DNA of 64,000 nucleotides from Halomonas campaniensis (GCF_002211105.1 NZ_JPUA01000049.1:219689-283688), one strand, 5' to 3'. Counted from the stretch's first letter, positions 16,926-25,778 are shown. Notes: generated from the letters alone by a model not told the origin. A program made the numbers and translations.

Positions 16926-17398
16926 ACAAGGTCCCGATGACAGTTGCGGGAGAAAGAAGCCTTCGTGAAGAGCTCGACCACCTGAAAAGCGAAGCTCGTC
17001 CGCAGGTGATCGCGGCCATCGCCGAAGCGCGTGAACACGGCGATCTTAAAGAGAACGCCGAGTACCACGCCGCTCGCGAGCAGCAAGGATTCATCGAAGG
17101 GCGCATTCAGGAGATCGAAAGTAAGCTCTCTGTTGCGCAAGTGATTGATGTCACCAAACTGCCGAAAACCGGCAAAGTGATTTTTGGTGTGACCGTGTCC
17201 CTGATGAATCTGGATACTGATGCAGAGGTGACTTATCGTATCGTCGGCGAAGACGAGGCGGATATTAAGTCTGGCCGTATCTCGGTCACCTCACCGATTG
17301 CCCGTGCTCTGATCGGCAAAGAGGAGGGTGATGTCGTGGTGGTTAAAACACCCGGCGGTGACGTGGAGTACGAAGTCGGTAGCGTCGAACACGTGTGA
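16922..17398 (+). CDS. greA: Transcription elongation factor GreA
   Basis: GreA enters the RNA polymerase secondary channel and stimulates cleavage of backtracked transcripts. It has 158 residues: an N-terminal coiled coil (about 1-75) with acidic loop residues in GDLKENAEYHAAREQQ (41-56), and a C-terminal FKBP-like domain with VIFGVTVSLMNLDTDAEVTYRIVGEDEAD and SPIARALIGKEEGDVVVVKTPGG. It overlaps carB by 4 nt with GCAGGAG upstream, so it is translationally coupled to carB. A perfect bidirectional terminator follows. Confidence 0.97.
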   Translation: MNKVPMTVAGERSLREELDHLKSEARPQVIAAIAEAREHGDLKENAEYHAAREQQGFIEGRIQEIESKLSVAQVIDVTKLPKTGKVIFGVTVSLMNLDTDAEVTYRIVGEDEADIKSGRISVTSPIARALIGKEEGDVVVVKTPGGDVEYEVGSVEHV

Positions 17399-17401
17399 TA
17401 C

Positions 17402-17450
17402 AAAACGCCCCTTCGATTGGCCTGCATTAGGTCGGTCGAAGGGGCGTTTT
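17402..17450. terminator. Bidirectional terminator between greA and yhbY
   Basis: AAAACGCCCCTTCGA (17402-17416) and TCGAAGGGGCGTTTT (17436-17450) form a perfect 15-bp stem that can extend inward with G-U pairs. T-runs lie on both strands, so it serves convergent greA and yhbY. Confidence 0.9.
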
Positions 17451-17469
17451 AGTGCAGCGGCGCTCTTTT

Positions 17470-17509
17470 TTAAGTGCGCACCTTAAGTGCGTGTCTTAAG
17501 TGAGTGCAG
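17470..17509. repeat. Three tandem 13-bp units next to yhbY
   Basis: TTAAGTGCGCACC (17470-17482), TTAAGTGCGTGTC (17483-17495) and TTAAGTGAGTGCAG (17496-17509). On the yhbY strand each copy ends in CTTAA, just downstream of the yhbY stop. Confidence 0.75.
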
Positions 17510-17517
17510 ATTAACGG

Positions 17518-17844
17518 TTAATGTCTGCCGTGGTGGTTCTCGAAGCGGGTAACGTTAGAGAGCTTCGGGTTCACCTGCGGGTTTCTGCGATAGAGCAGTG
17601 CCATTTTGCCAATGGTTTGCACCAGGTCTGCACGGCTGTTGGCGATCAGTTCGGCGATCATGGCCGCACGATCATCCCGCTCAGGAAGGGCGAGTTTCAC
17701 TTTGATCAGTTCGTGATCGGTGAGTGCGCGGTTGAGTTCTGCGAGCAAATTTTCGGAGACGCCGTTCTCAGAAACGGTGACCACTGGGTTAAGATGGTGG
17801 CCAATGCTACGAAATGCTTTCTTTTGTGCCTGTGACAAGCTCAT
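17518..17844 (-). CDS. yhbY: Ribosome assembly RNA-binding protein YhbY (CRS1-YhbY domain)
   Basis: YhbY binds pre-50S particles through an IF3-C-like CRM fold. The product is 108 residues: LSQAQKKAFRSIGHHLNPVVTVSENGVSENLLAELNRALTDHELIKVKLALPERDDRAAMIAELIANSRADLVQTIGKMALLYRRNP has the family pattern, including the GxxG-like loop replaced by GHHLNP and the conserved LYRRNP near 87-92. The C-terminus is short and His-rich. It is divergent from rlmE, as in many gammaproteobacteria. Confidence 0.92.
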   Translation of the reverse strand: MSLSQAQKKAFRSIGHHLNPVVTVSENGVSENLLAELNRALTDHELIKVKLALPERDDRAAMIAELIANSRADLVQTIGKMALLYRRNPQVNPKLSNVTRFENHHGRH

Positions 17845-17958
17845 GGTATCTTGCGGTATCCCGGTTAGCGCTTAACGCTCCATCTTACGGTGAAACGTCA
17901 CCGAGTGAAAGCGATCGCGTGAATGCGCCCATCTCTAATTCCAGTGTTAGATTCCCAC

Positions 17959-18606
17959 ATGCAGCAAAAGCCCCCGAACCGAAAACATTCTGTCAGCAAG
18001 ACCAGCAATAACTGGAAGAAGGAGCATTTTGACGACCAGTACGTGAAGCAGAGCTGGCAAGATGGCTACCGCTCCCGTGCCAGCTATAAGCTGATTGAAT
18101 TGGATGAAAAGGATAAACTGCTGCGCCCTGGCATGACAGTGATTGATCTGGGCGCCGCCCCCGGCGGGTGGAGCCAAATCGCAGCGGAAAGGGTCGGGCC
18201 GGAAGGGGTGGTGATTGCCTCTGACATCCTGGAGATGGATGCGCTAGCAGGTGTGGACTTTATTCAAGGTGATTTCACTGAAGAGGCGGTGCTAGAGGCG
18301 ATACTAAAACGCCTGGATAATCGCCGGGTAGACCTTGTGATGTCGGATATGGCCCCCAATATGAGTGGCATGGCAGCGATTGATCAACCTCAGGCGATGT
18401 ACCTAGTGGAGCTAGCGTTAGAACTCGCTCGTGAAACGTTGTCACCTGGTGGTCGGTTTTTAGCTAAAGTGTTCCAGGGGGAAGGGTTTGACGCCTATTT
18501 GAAAGAGCTGCGCGGCAGCTTTAGTAAAGTGGTGACTCGCAAGCCAGATGCCTCCCGGGCGCGTTCCCGTGAGGTCTATTTTCTGGCCGAAGGGTTTCGC
18601 GGGTGA
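17959..18606 (+). CDS. rlmE: 23S rRNA (uridine(2552)-2'-O)-methyltransferase RlmE (FtsJ/RrmJ)
   Basis: RlmE methylates U2552 in the 23S A-loop late in 50S assembly and is heat-shock induced in E. coli. From MQQKPPN the product is 215 residues. The SAM motif VIDLGAAPGGWSQ lies near 61-73, and the K-D-K-E tetrad is represented by the Lys of SYKLIELDEKDKLL, the Asp of VMSDMAPNMSG, the Lys of FLAKVFQGEGF and the Glu of REVYFLA. A start 12 codons upstream is possible; neither has a strong ribosome-binding site. ftsH follows after 255 bp in which no gene is seen. Confidence 0.93.
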   Translation: MQQKPPNRKHSVSKTSNNWKKEHFDDQYVKQSWQDGYRSRASYKLIELDEKDKLLRPGMTVIDLGAAPGGWSQIAAERVGPEGVVIASDILEMDALAGVDFIQGDFTEEAVLEAILKRLDNRRVDLVMSDMAPNMSGMAAIDQPQAMYLVELALELARETLSPGGRFLAKVFQGEGFDAYLKELRGSFSKVVTRKPDASRARSREVYFLAEGFRG

Positions 18607-18861
18607 GTCTCCTTAAAATGAGACGCTGACCGCGTGGTTCATAGCCAAGATTTATTAGCGCGATTGCCAGACAGGCATGCGCAACGTGTGTCACATTAGT
18701 CGCCATAAGTGCGCGTGACGCAGATGGCCCGAGGCATAAGACGCTTTGGCAATGGTTGAACGCTTGATGTTGATGTAATGTCTTAATACTAAGCTTATGG
18801 GTAGAAGGCTTTATGACGCATCAGCGTTTAACTGACAGATTCTTGTAATGAGGGTAGCCCC

Positions 18862-20877
18862 TTGAACGATATGGCGAAGAACCTGATTCTGTGGTTGGTC
18901 ATCGCGGCCGTCCTACTGACAGTGTTCAATAATTTCAGTACGGAAAGCGCACCGCAAAACACAAACTACTCTCAGTTTGTGCAGCAGGTGCAAAATCAGC
19001 AGGTACGTAGCGTGACCATCGATGGTTACACCATCAGTGGTGAGCGCACGGACGGCTCTCAGTTTCAGACCATCCGCCCTGCGGCGGAAGATCCTAAGCT
19101 GATGGACGACCTGCTGAGCAACAATGTAACGGTAGTGGGCAAAGAGCCAGAACAGCAAAGTATCTGGACGCGGCTACTGATCGCCAGCTTCCCGATTCTG
19201 CTGATTTTGGGCATCTTTATGTTCTTTATGCGCCAAATGCAGGGCGGAGCCGGTGGTGGTAAAGGCGGTCCGATGAGCTTTGGTAAATCGAAGGCCAAGC
19301 TGCTCTCACAAGATCAGATCAAAACCACCTTTGCCGACGTGGCGGGCTGTGATGAAGCCAAGGAAGAAGTCGAAGAGTTGGTCGACTTCCTGCGTGATCC
19401 GACCAAGTTTCAGCGTCTTGGCGGCACGATTCCCCGCGGCGTATTGATGGTAGGCCCTCCAGGTACTGGTAAAACGCTGCTGGCAAAATCCATTGCCGGT
19501 GAAGCGAAAGTGCCATTTTTCTCTATTTCGGGTTCTGACTTCGTTGAAATGTTTGTCGGTGTTGGTGCATCTCGTGTGCGCGACATGTTCGAGCAGGCCA
19601 AGAAGCAGGCGCCGTGCATTATCTTTATCGACGAAATCGATGCGGTAGGCCGCTCACGCGGCGCTGGCATGGGGGGCGGTAACGACGAGCGCGAGCAGAC
19701 GTTGAACCAGCTGCTGGTTGAAATGGATGGTTTTGAAGCCAACGAAGGCGTCATTGTTATTGCCGCGACCAACCGTCCGGACGTACTTGACCCTGCCTTG
19801 ATGCGCCCTGGCCGTTTTGACCGTCAGGTCACCGTCGGCTTGCCGGATATTCGCGGTCGTGAACATATTCTGGGCGTTCACCTGCGTAAGGTGCCGCTGG
19901 GTGATGATGTAAAACCGCAGCTGATTGCTCGCGGTACGCCGGGGTTCTCCGGCGCTGACTTGGCCAACCTGGTTAACGAAGCCGCTCTGTTTGCCGCACG
20001 CCGTAACAAGCGCCTGGTCAGCATGGAAGAGCTGGAGCTCGCCAAGGACAAGATCATGATGGGCGCTGAGCGCAAATCGATGGTCATGACCGACAAAGAG
20101 AAGCTCAATACGGCTTACCATGAGTCAGGCCACGCTATTATCGGTCTGGTCGTGCCTTCCCATGACCCGGTCTATAAAGTCACGATTATTCCCCGCGGTC
20201 GCGCCCTGGGGGTCACCATGTTCCTGCCGGAAGAGGATCGCTACAGCCTCTCCCGTCAGCAAATCCTGGGGCAAATCTGTTCGCTGTTTGGTGGCCGTAT
20301 TGCCGAAGAGATGACGTTGGGCCCGAATGGTGTGACAACGGGGGCCTCTAACGACATTAAGCGTGCTACTGAGCTGGCTCACAACATGGTCGCCAAGTGG
20401 GGCTTGTCGGAGGAAATGGGGCCGATCATGTACGACGAGGATGAGTCACATCAGTTCCTCGGTGGCCCGGGCCAGGGTGGCGGTAAGATGAAGTCGGGCG
20501 ATACCACGACGCGTCTTGATAAGGAAGTGCGCAAAATCATCGACGATTGCTACGAGCAGGCGCGCCAGATCCTGACCGATAATCGCGATAAGCTGGATGC
20601 CATGGCCGAAGCGCTGATGAAGTACGAGACCATTGATGCCGCGCAGTTGAAGGACATCATGGAAGGTCGTGAGCCGCGCCCGCCGGAAGGCTGGGACGAC
20701 GGTGACTCATCCGGTGGTGGCACGCCTATCAATGATGATAAGCAGAAGACAAAGGCCGAAGACGATGCCTCTAGCACGTCAGGAAGCGATGCTTCTGGAG
20801 GTGGTGATGGCGAAGAGGATGACGACGAGCCACGTCGCCGCCCCTCAGACCCACTAGGCGGCCCTGCTGGCCCATAA
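18862..20877 (+). CDS. ftsH: ATP-dependent zinc metalloprotease FtsH
   Basis: FtsH is the membrane AAA+ protease that degrades LpxC, sigma-32 and damaged membrane proteins. The 671-residue product starts at TTG (NDMAKNLILWLV, matching the E. coli N-terminus MSDMAKNLILWLV) with GAGGG six bases upstream. Two transmembrane helices (about 5-23 and 103-123) flank a periplasmic domain. The AAA module has Walker A GPPGTGKT near 198-205, Walker B IIFIDEIDA and the SRH region; the zinc site HESGH is near 420. The tail after about 610 is long, acidic and Gly/Ser-rich, probably disordered. Confidence 0.97.
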   Translation: MNDMAKNLILWLVIAAVLLTVFNNFSTESAPQNTNYSQFVQQVQNQQVRSVTIDGYTISGERTDGSQFQTIRPAAEDPKLMDDLLSNNVTVVGKEPEQQSIWTRLLIASFPILLILGIFMFFMRQMQGGAGGGKGGPMSFGKSKAKLLSQDQIKTTFADVAGCDEAKEEVEELVDFLRDPTKFQRLGGTIPRGVLMVGPPGTGKTLLAKSIAGEAKVPFFSISGSDFVEMFVGVGASRVRDMFEQAKKQAPCIIFIDEIDAVGRSRGAGMGGGNDEREQTLNQLLVEMDGFEANEGVIVIAATNRPDVLDPALMRPGRFDRQVTVGLPDIRGREHILGVHLRKVPLGDDVKPQLIARGTPGFSGADLANLVNEAALFAARRNKRLVSMEELELAKDKIMMGAERKSMVMTDKEKLNTAYHESGHAIIGLVVPSHDPVYKVTIIPRGRALGVTMFLPEEDRYSLSRQQILGQICSLFGGRIAEEMTLGPNGVTTGASNDIKRATELAHNMVAKWGLSEEMGPIMYDEDESHQFLGGPGQGGGKMKSGDTTTRLDKEVRKIIDDCYEQARQILTDNRDKLDAMAEALMKYETIDAAQLKDIMEGREPRPPEGWDDGDSSGGGTPINDDKQKTKAEDDASSTSGSDASGGGDGEEDDDEPRRRPSDPLGGPAGP

Positions 20878-20899
20878 CCGCCAGTCATCCCCTATGAGC

Positions 20900-20930
20900 A
20901 AAAGGCGCCCCGTCATGGGGCGCCTTTTTT
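20900..20930 (+). terminator. Intrinsic terminator of ftsH
   Basis: GGCGCCCC (20904-20911) pairs with GGGGCGCC (20917-20924), flanked by AAAA and followed by T6. Confidence 0.9.
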
Positions 20931-20983
20931 GGTATGCTGTGTACACATCACTGCAATGTTTCTTTTCTTGATCAGGCTGCAGC

Positions 20984-21898
20984 ATGAAATCAATTCTGGA
21001 TACGTCCTCTTCACGAAGCGTAGAAAATGCTCGCCAACTGCGTTGCGGGCGTCATCTGCTGGATCTCTCCTTTCCCAGGGTAATGGGGATTCTTAATGTC
21101 ACCCCAGACTCTTTTTCTGACGGTGGCCAGCACGTGGCATTGGATGACGCTTTGCGCCACGCTGAGCGGATGCTGGCTGAGGGGGCGGCAATGATAGACG
21201 TGGGCGGCGAGTCGACCCGTCCTGGGGCTACCCCGGTTAGCGCCCAGGAGGAGTTGGATCGGGTAGCGCCGGTAGTGGAAGTCCTGGTGCGCGAACTGGA
21301 TGCGTTGGTGTCGGTAGATACCAGTTGCCCGACGGTGATACGCGAGGCGAGCGAGCTGGGCGCGGGTATGATTAACGATGTCCGCGCATTAGAGCGCGAA
21401 GGTGCCCTGCTGGCCGCAGTAGGGAGTGGCTTGCCTGTCTGCTTGATGCATCGCCAGGGCGAGCCCCAGGATATGCAGCAGGCACCCGCTTATCAGCGTC
21501 CGATTGAGGATGAAGTGACAGCGTATTTGGCCCGTCGGGTTGCCGAGTGCGAGGCGGCCGGCCTGCGCCGCAGCCGGCTATTGGTTGACCCTGGTTTTGG
21601 CTTCGGCAAAACCGTCGAACACAATCTACGCTTACTCAAATACATGGAGTCTCTGCAATCGCTGGAGCTTCCAGTGCTGGTGGGTATGTCACGCAAAAGC
21701 ATGATTGGCAAAGTGTTGGGCCGCCCGGTAGAGGAGCGTCTCTCCGGTGGTTTAGCGCTCGCTGCCATGGCAGTGGAGCGTGGGGCAAATATTTTGCGCG
21801 TGCATGACGTGGCTGCAACGGTCGACGCAGTCAATATGGCGTGGGCGGTACTACAAGAAGGCTGCGAGCCGCCGCTTAACAAGGAGTTTGACGCATGA
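20984..21898 (+). CDS. folP: Dihydropteroate synthase FolP
   Basis: FolP condenses p-aminobenzoate with hydroxymethyldihydropterin diphosphate; it is the sulfonamide target. The 304-residue TIM-barrel carries MGILNVTPDSFSDGG (diphosphate loop, near 34-48), DVGGESTRPGA near 73-83, and the C-terminal substrate residues DPGFGFGKT and GMSRKSMIG. The first 20 residues are longer than usual and may belong to an earlier start choice. The stop overlaps the glmM start (ATGA). The folP-glmM pair after ftsH is the standard gammaproteobacterial order. Confidence 0.96.
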   Translation: MKSILDTSSSRSVENARQLRCGRHLLDLSFPRVMGILNVTPDSFSDGGQHVALDDALRHAERMLAEGAAMIDVGGESTRPGATPVSAQEELDRVAPVVEVLVRELDALVSVDTSCPTVIREASELGAGMINDVRALEREGALLAAVGSGLPVCLMHRQGEPQDMQQAPAYQRPIEDEVTAYLARRVAECEAAGLRRSRLLVDPGFGFGKTVEHNLRLLKYMESLQSLELPVLVGMSRKSMIGKVLGRPVEERLSGGLALAAMAVERGANILRVHDVAATVDAVNMAWAVLQEGCEPPLNKEFDA

Positions 21899-23244
21899 CA
21901 AGGCGCTATTTTGGAACGGATGGCATTCGCGGGACGGTGGGGAAATCACCGATTACCGCCGACTTTATGCTCAAATTGGGCTGGGCGGCGGGACAAGTGC
22001 TGCGCCGTGATAAGGGGCGAACGCGGGTGCTGATCGGTAAGGATACGCGGATCTCCGGCTATATGTTCGAGTCCGCCCTGGAGGCTGGGCTTTCGGCCGC
22101 GGGAGTCGATGTATCGCTGCTGGGGCCAATGCCCACGCCGGGTATTGCCTACTTAACCCGCACCTTCCGTGCCGATGCAGGCATTGTTATTTCGGCATCG
22201 CATAATCCGTTTGATGATAACGGCATCAAGTTCTTCTCCGCCGAGGGTAAGAAACTCCCTGATGAGACGGAAGATCGCATTGAAGCGATGCTGGAGGCGC
22301 CGCTGACTACGGCGGAGGCCGCCCAGCTGGGTAAGGCAACCCGTATCGACGACGCCGCGGGCCGCTACATCGAGTTCTGCAAATCGACACTGCCCGATCG
22401 GCTCAGCCTTCATGGGCTCAAAATCGTTCTGGATTGTGCTCACGGCGCCACTTACCATATTGCCCCCAATGTGTTTCGCGAGCTGGGAGCCGACGTTACC
22501 ACCATTGGCTCGGCGCCTGATGGGTTGAACATTAACCAGCAGGTAGGCTCTACCCATCCTGCCGCACTACGCGCTGCCGTTATTCAACAAAATGCGGATT
22601 TGGGGATCGCCTTTGATGGCGATGGCGACCGCGTGCTGCTGGTAGACGGCGACGGGCGTGAAGTGGACGGCGACGATATTCTCTATCTGATTGCCCGTGA
22701 TCGCCGTGAGCGTGGCTTGCTTCAAGGCGGGGTAGTGGGCACGCTGATGTCTAACTTTGGCTTGGCGATGGCGCTGGATAAGCTGGGGATTCCCTTTGAG
22801 CGCGCTAAAGTCGGTGACCGCTTTGTGATGGAGCGCATGGCTGCCAATGGTTGGGAGTTGGGTGGAGAGTCGTCGGGGCATATTGTCTGTGGTCATGTGC
22901 AGACCACCGGGGATGGTGTCGTCTCTGCGCTGCAGGTGCTGGCGCTAATGATGCGCGAGCAGAAGAGTCTGCCGACACTGTTAAAAGAGCTGGAGAAAGT
23001 CCCCCAGGCGCTGGTTAATGTGCGTTTGCCCGCGGGCACCAGCGCCAACGAAGTGATGGCATCTGCGCCACTTCAACAGGCGGTAGCTGCGTTAGAGCAC
23101 GAGTTAGGCGATGAGGGCCGCGTGTTGCTGCGTCCGTCAGGTACTGAGCCGCTCATCCGTGTGATGGTGGAAGGGCGTGCCCATTTGGATGTCGATCAAT
23201 TGGCGCGCACCCTGGCCGACCAGGTACAGGCACTGCTTAACTAG
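21895..23244 (+). CDS. glmM: Phosphoglucosamine mutase GlmM
   Basis: GlmM converts glucosamine-6-phosphate to glucosamine-1-phosphate for peptidoglycan and LPS precursors. It has 449 residues, full length. The N-terminus RYFGTDGIRG is diagnostic, the phosphoserine loop GIVISASHNPFDDNGIKFF is near 98-116 with active Ser about 102, the metal loop AFDGDGDR is near 239-246, the sugar-binding loop GGESSGH near 323-329 and the phosphate loop RPSGTEPLIRVM near 412-423. It is coupled to folP by a 4-nt overlap. Tandem repeats and a hairpin follow. Confidence 0.97.
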   Translation: MTRRYFGTDGIRGTVGKSPITADFMLKLGWAAGQVLRRDKGRTRVLIGKDTRISGYMFESALEAGLSAAGVDVSLLGPMPTPGIAYLTRTFRADAGIVISASHNPFDDNGIKFFSAEGKKLPDETEDRIEAMLEAPLTTAEAAQLGKATRIDDAAGRYIEFCKSTLPDRLSLHGLKIVLDCAHGATYHIAPNVFRELGADVTTIGSAPDGLNINQQVGSTHPAALRAAVIQQNADLGIAFDGDGDRVLLVDGDGREVDGDDILYLIARDRRERGLLQGGVVGTLMSNFGLAMALDKLGIPFERAKVGDRFVMERMAANGWELGGESSGHIVCGHVQTTGDGVVSALQVLALMMREQKSLPTLLKELEKVPQALVNVRLPAGTSANEVMASAPLQQAVAALEHELGDEGRVLLRPSGTEPLIRVMVEGRAHLDVDQLARTLADQVQALLN

Positions 23245-23284
23245 CTTCGCCCCACCCGTCAGCACAGAAAACCGGTTCCGTCAG

Positions 23285-23337
23285 CAGGTTTAGTAAATAA
23301 GTTTAGTAAATAGGTTTAGTAAACAGGTTGGGTAAAC
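23285..23337 (+). repeat. Four tandem 13-bp units after glmM
   Basis: Copies close to AGGTTTAGTAAAY run without gaps: 23285-23298, 23299-23311, 23312-23324 and 23325-23337 (AGGTTGGGTAAAC). The last, diverged copy forms the left arm of the adjacent terminator hairpin. Confidence 0.85.
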
Positions 23338-23346
23338 CCAACCTGT
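23323..23346 (+). terminator. Hairpin terminator after glmM
   Basis: ACAGGTTGGG, loop TAAA, CCCAACCTGT: a perfect 10-bp stem. It is not followed by a strong T-run, so efficiency is uncertain. Confidence 0.6.
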
Positions 23347-23417
23347 CACTATAACAGCGGTTGTCTTGACAAGGCCGCTCCTATACCATTTCGCTCCACC
23401 TTGAGTGAGGAGAGTCG

Positions 23418-24167
23418 ATGCGTACGCCTTTAATCGCCGGCAACTGGAAAATGAACGGTTCCGTGGCGTTGATCAATGAGTTCGGCCAGGCCTTCTCTGC
23501 CGCCGTATCGCCAACGAACGTGGATGTGGTTATTATTCCGCCGTTCCCCTATTTGGATGCGGCGAGACATGCGTTTGAAGGGACGGTGCTGTCGTTGGGC
23601 GCACAAACATTGAATCCCATTCACTCTGGGGCGCATACCGGTGAAGTCAGTGGTCGCATGCTAAAAGAGTTTGCGGTCTCTTATGTGTTGGTGGGGCACT
23701 CCGAGCGACGCCAGCTCTACAAAGAGAACGATGAACAAATTTTAGCGCGCCTTTTGGCAGCCTTAAGTGTTGATCTCAAGCCGATCCTTTGTGTAGGTGA
23801 GTCTCTAGAGGAGCGCGACGCAGGCCGCACGATGGATGTAGTGCTTCGTCAAGTGGGCTATGTAATGTCTCGCCTAGAGCCCGATCAGCGCAAGCAGGTC
23901 GTGATTGCCTACGAGCCCGTTTGGGCCATTGGCACTGGGCGTACCGCGAGCCCTGAGCAGGCCCAGGAAGTGATGGCAGGCATCCGTGCCTACCAAGCGG
24001 GCTTCGATAAGGGGCTCGCTGAGCAACTGCGCTTGCTTTACGGTGGCAGCATGAACGCAAGCAATGCGGCTGAGCTGCTCGCTCAGCCAGATATCGACGG
24101 CGGTCTAGTGGGCGGAGCCTCACTCAAGATCGATGATTTTTATGCCATTTGTCAGTCAGCAGGATAA
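23418..24167 (+). CDS. tpiA: Triose-phosphate isomerase TpiA
   Basis: TpiA interconverts dihydroxyacetone phosphate and glyceraldehyde-3-phosphate. It has 249 residues, a complete TIM barrel. The catalytic residues are in GNWKMN (Lys near 11), VGHSERR (His near 95) and AYEPVWAIGTGRTAS (Glu near 166, followed by flexible loop 6); the phosphate-binding loops YGGSMNASN and GGLVGGASL are near the C-terminus. GTGAGGAGAG precedes the ATG. It is followed within 4 bp by secG, a typical pairing. Confidence 0.97.
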   Translation: MRTPLIAGNWKMNGSVALINEFGQAFSAAVSPTNVDVVIIPPFPYLDAARHAFEGTVLSLGAQTLNPIHSGAHTGEVSGRMLKEFAVSYVLVGHSERRQLYKENDEQILARLLAALSVDLKPILCVGESLEERDAGRTMDVVLRQVGYVMSRLEPDQRKQVVIAYEPVWAIGTGRTASPEQAQEVMAGIRAYQAGFDKGLAEQLRLLYGGSMNASNAAELLAQPDIDGGLVGGASLKIDDFYAICQSAG

Positions 24168-24171
24168 CGCC

Positions 24172-24531
24172 ATGCAAGTTGCAATTCTTATGATCCATGT
24201 GGTGATTGCGGTCGCCCTGGTGGTACTCATTCTGCTTCAGCAGGGTAAAGGTGCCGAGGCAGGCGCTGCCTTCGGGGGCGGAGCTTCACAAACGGTATTT
24301 GGCTCGCGGGGCAGCGGTAACTTCCTGTCGCGCACGACGGCTGTGTTGGCGGCGGGCTTTTTCGCCACCTCGATGGCGTTGGCTTATTTTGCTACCCAGG
24401 CAGGCCAAGCGCCAGAAGCCGGGATTCCCGACTCGCGTCTGATCGAGCAGCAGCAAAGCGTTCCAACGCTTGACGACAGGCCAGCAGACGTGGATAATGC
24501 CGCGCCAGTGCTAGAGGAAAGCAGCGAGTAA
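24172..24531 (+). CDS. secG: Preprotein translocase subunit SecG
   Basis: SecG is the small accessory subunit of the SecYEG channel. From ATG 24172 (AGGA upstream, 4 bp after tpiA) it is 119 residues. Two transmembrane helices (about 3-22 and 54-74) flank the conserved cytoplasmic loop LLQQGKGAEAGAAFGGGASQTVFGSRGSGNFLSR. The tail after about 80 is hydrophilic and acidic. A frame 13 codons longer exists but lies inside tpiA. The secG, tRNA-Leu, tRNA-fMet, rimP order is standard. Confidence 0.95.
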   Translation: MQVAILMIHVVIAVALVVLILLQQGKGAEAGAAFGGGASQTVFGSRGSGNFLSRTTAVLAAGFFATSMALAYFATQAGQAPEAGIPDSRLIEQQQSVPTLDDRPADVDNAAPVLEESSE

Positions 24532-24561
24532 GTAGCTGTCTGTTTTTTAGCCTCCCCTGTT

Positions 24562-24648
24562 GCCGAAGTGGTGGAATTGGTAGACACGCTATCTTGAGGG
24601 GGTAGTGACCGTATGGTCGTGCGGGTTCAAGTCCCGCCTTCGGCACCA
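24562..24648 (+). tRNA. tRNA-Leu (anticodon GAG)
   Basis: An 87-nt class II tRNA with encoded CCA. The acceptor stem GCCGAAG/CTTCGGC is perfect. The D arm has GTGGAATTGGTAGACAC, the anticodon stem CTATC/GGTAG encloses the loop TTGAGGG (anticodon GAG), there is a long variable arm (GACCGTATGGTC) and a T arm GCGGG-TTCAAGT-CCCGC. It reads CUC and CUU codons. It lies between secG and tRNA-fMet. Confidence 0.97.
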
Positions 24649-24732
24649 TCTGTTTTGCTGGTTCACCAGCTTCCCAGAATGTTTCTTTTGTTACCAGAAT
24701 GCCAATTTTGGCACCTGAGGCGAAAAAGACAG

Positions 24733-24778
24733 CTTGACGCAAGAAGTTCTTGACGTAAGTAGTGTTTGTGTCTATTAT
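24733..24778 (+). promoter_or_regulatory. tRNA-fMet promoter with a duplicated -35 region
   Basis: -35 TTGACG (24750-24755), a 17-bp spacer and -10 TATTAT (24773-24778). A 16-bp segment is tandemly repeated: CTTGACGCAAGAAGTT (24733-24748) and CTTGACGTAAGTAGTG (24749-24764), so there are two -35-like elements; only the second has the right spacing. Confidence 0.7.
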
Positions 24779-24794
24779 CGTCGACCTAGATTGA

Positions 24795-24871
<77 letters not shown>

Positions 24872-25006
24872 TTTTCTAGTAACGTGTTCTAGATTGTTAT
24901 TTTGAAGTTATATAGAAAATAACAGTCGTTTCAGGCACAGCCTGTTACATGTTGCTAAGACGGTACTGGAAGTAGTACTTAAGAAATGGTACACAAGGTT
25001 TCTTTC

Positions 25007-25036
25007 AAAAAGCCCCTTCCAGTGAAGGGGCTTTTT
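25007..25036 (+). terminator. Intrinsic terminator after tRNA-fMet
   Basis: AAAAAGCCCCTTC, loop CAGT, GAAGGGGCTTTTT: a perfect 13-bp stem with T5. Only part of the transcription is expected to pass into rimP. The rest of the gap to rimP (24872-25244) shows no further gene. Confidence 0.9.
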
Positions 25037-25244
25037 GTTAGCAGCTTTTGACTGGCAAGTGCGCTTGTTCGCTGTTCTATTGGCGCCCGCCTTGTTAGTA
25101 AGAATATCGTTAGCACGAATACCTTAATAGCGGATGTCGTCCGGAAAAGCGGAGACACATTCCCGAGTAACGCCAATCAGCCACCTAGCTTATCTAATAA
25201 CTCCTGGCCAGGTGCCTGATGCAACGGCTATAGGAGCTTTGTCT

Positions 25245-25706
25245 GTGGCCACTAAACACGCTGCGCTTCACGCGCTGATAGAACCTGTTGTTGCTGCCAT
25301 GGGCTTTGAACTATGGGGCATTGACCATCTTTCCCAGGGCAAAAATTCGCGTCTGGTGATCTATATTGAGCGCGAGAGTGGCGTCAGCGTGGAAGACTGC
25401 GCAGATATTAGCCGCCAAGTCAGTGCCGTTATGGATGTAGAAGACCCCATTGCCGGTGAGTACCGGTTGGAGGTCTCCTCGCCCGGTATGGCACGCCCCT
25501 TGTATTCCCTGGATCAGTTTTCCCGCTTTCAAGGTCATCACGTCGCGCTGAAACTGCGCACTGCCTTTGACGGGCGGCGCAAGTATCAGGGGCTTTTGGT
25601 CGGTGTAGAGGGGGATGAAGTGCTCCTGCAACTGGATGGCGAAGAGTATTGCTTTCCAATTGAGAGTATTGATTCTGCTCACATTGTACCGCAGTTCGAC
25701 GATTGA
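25245..25706 (+). CDS. rimP: Ribosome maturation factor RimP
   Basis: RimP helps assemble the 30S subunit. From GTG 25245, with AGGAG 8 nt upstream, the product is 153 residues, matching E. coli (about 150). The frame is open 37 codons further upstream, but that part is not conserved in RimP. Motifs: HALIEPVVAAMGFELWGIDHL at the start, LVIYIERESGVSVEDCADISRQVSAVMDVEDPI, and YRLEVSSPGMARPLYSLDQFSRFQG, which is diagnostic. It starts the rimP-nusA-infB operon. Confidence 0.95.
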   Translation: MATKHAALHALIEPVVAAMGFELWGIDHLSQGKNSRLVIYIERESGVSVEDCADISRQVSAVMDVEDPIAGEYRLEVSSPGMARPLYSLDQFSRFQGHHVALKLRTAFDGRRKYQGLLVGVEGDEVLLQLDGEEYCFPIESIDSAHIVPQFDD

Positions 25707-25778
25707 CCGAGTGGCGGCGCTGCCGGCAGGCTGCCGGGGTGATGCACATAAGGATAGGTTTTCTGGCGAGGCATACGC

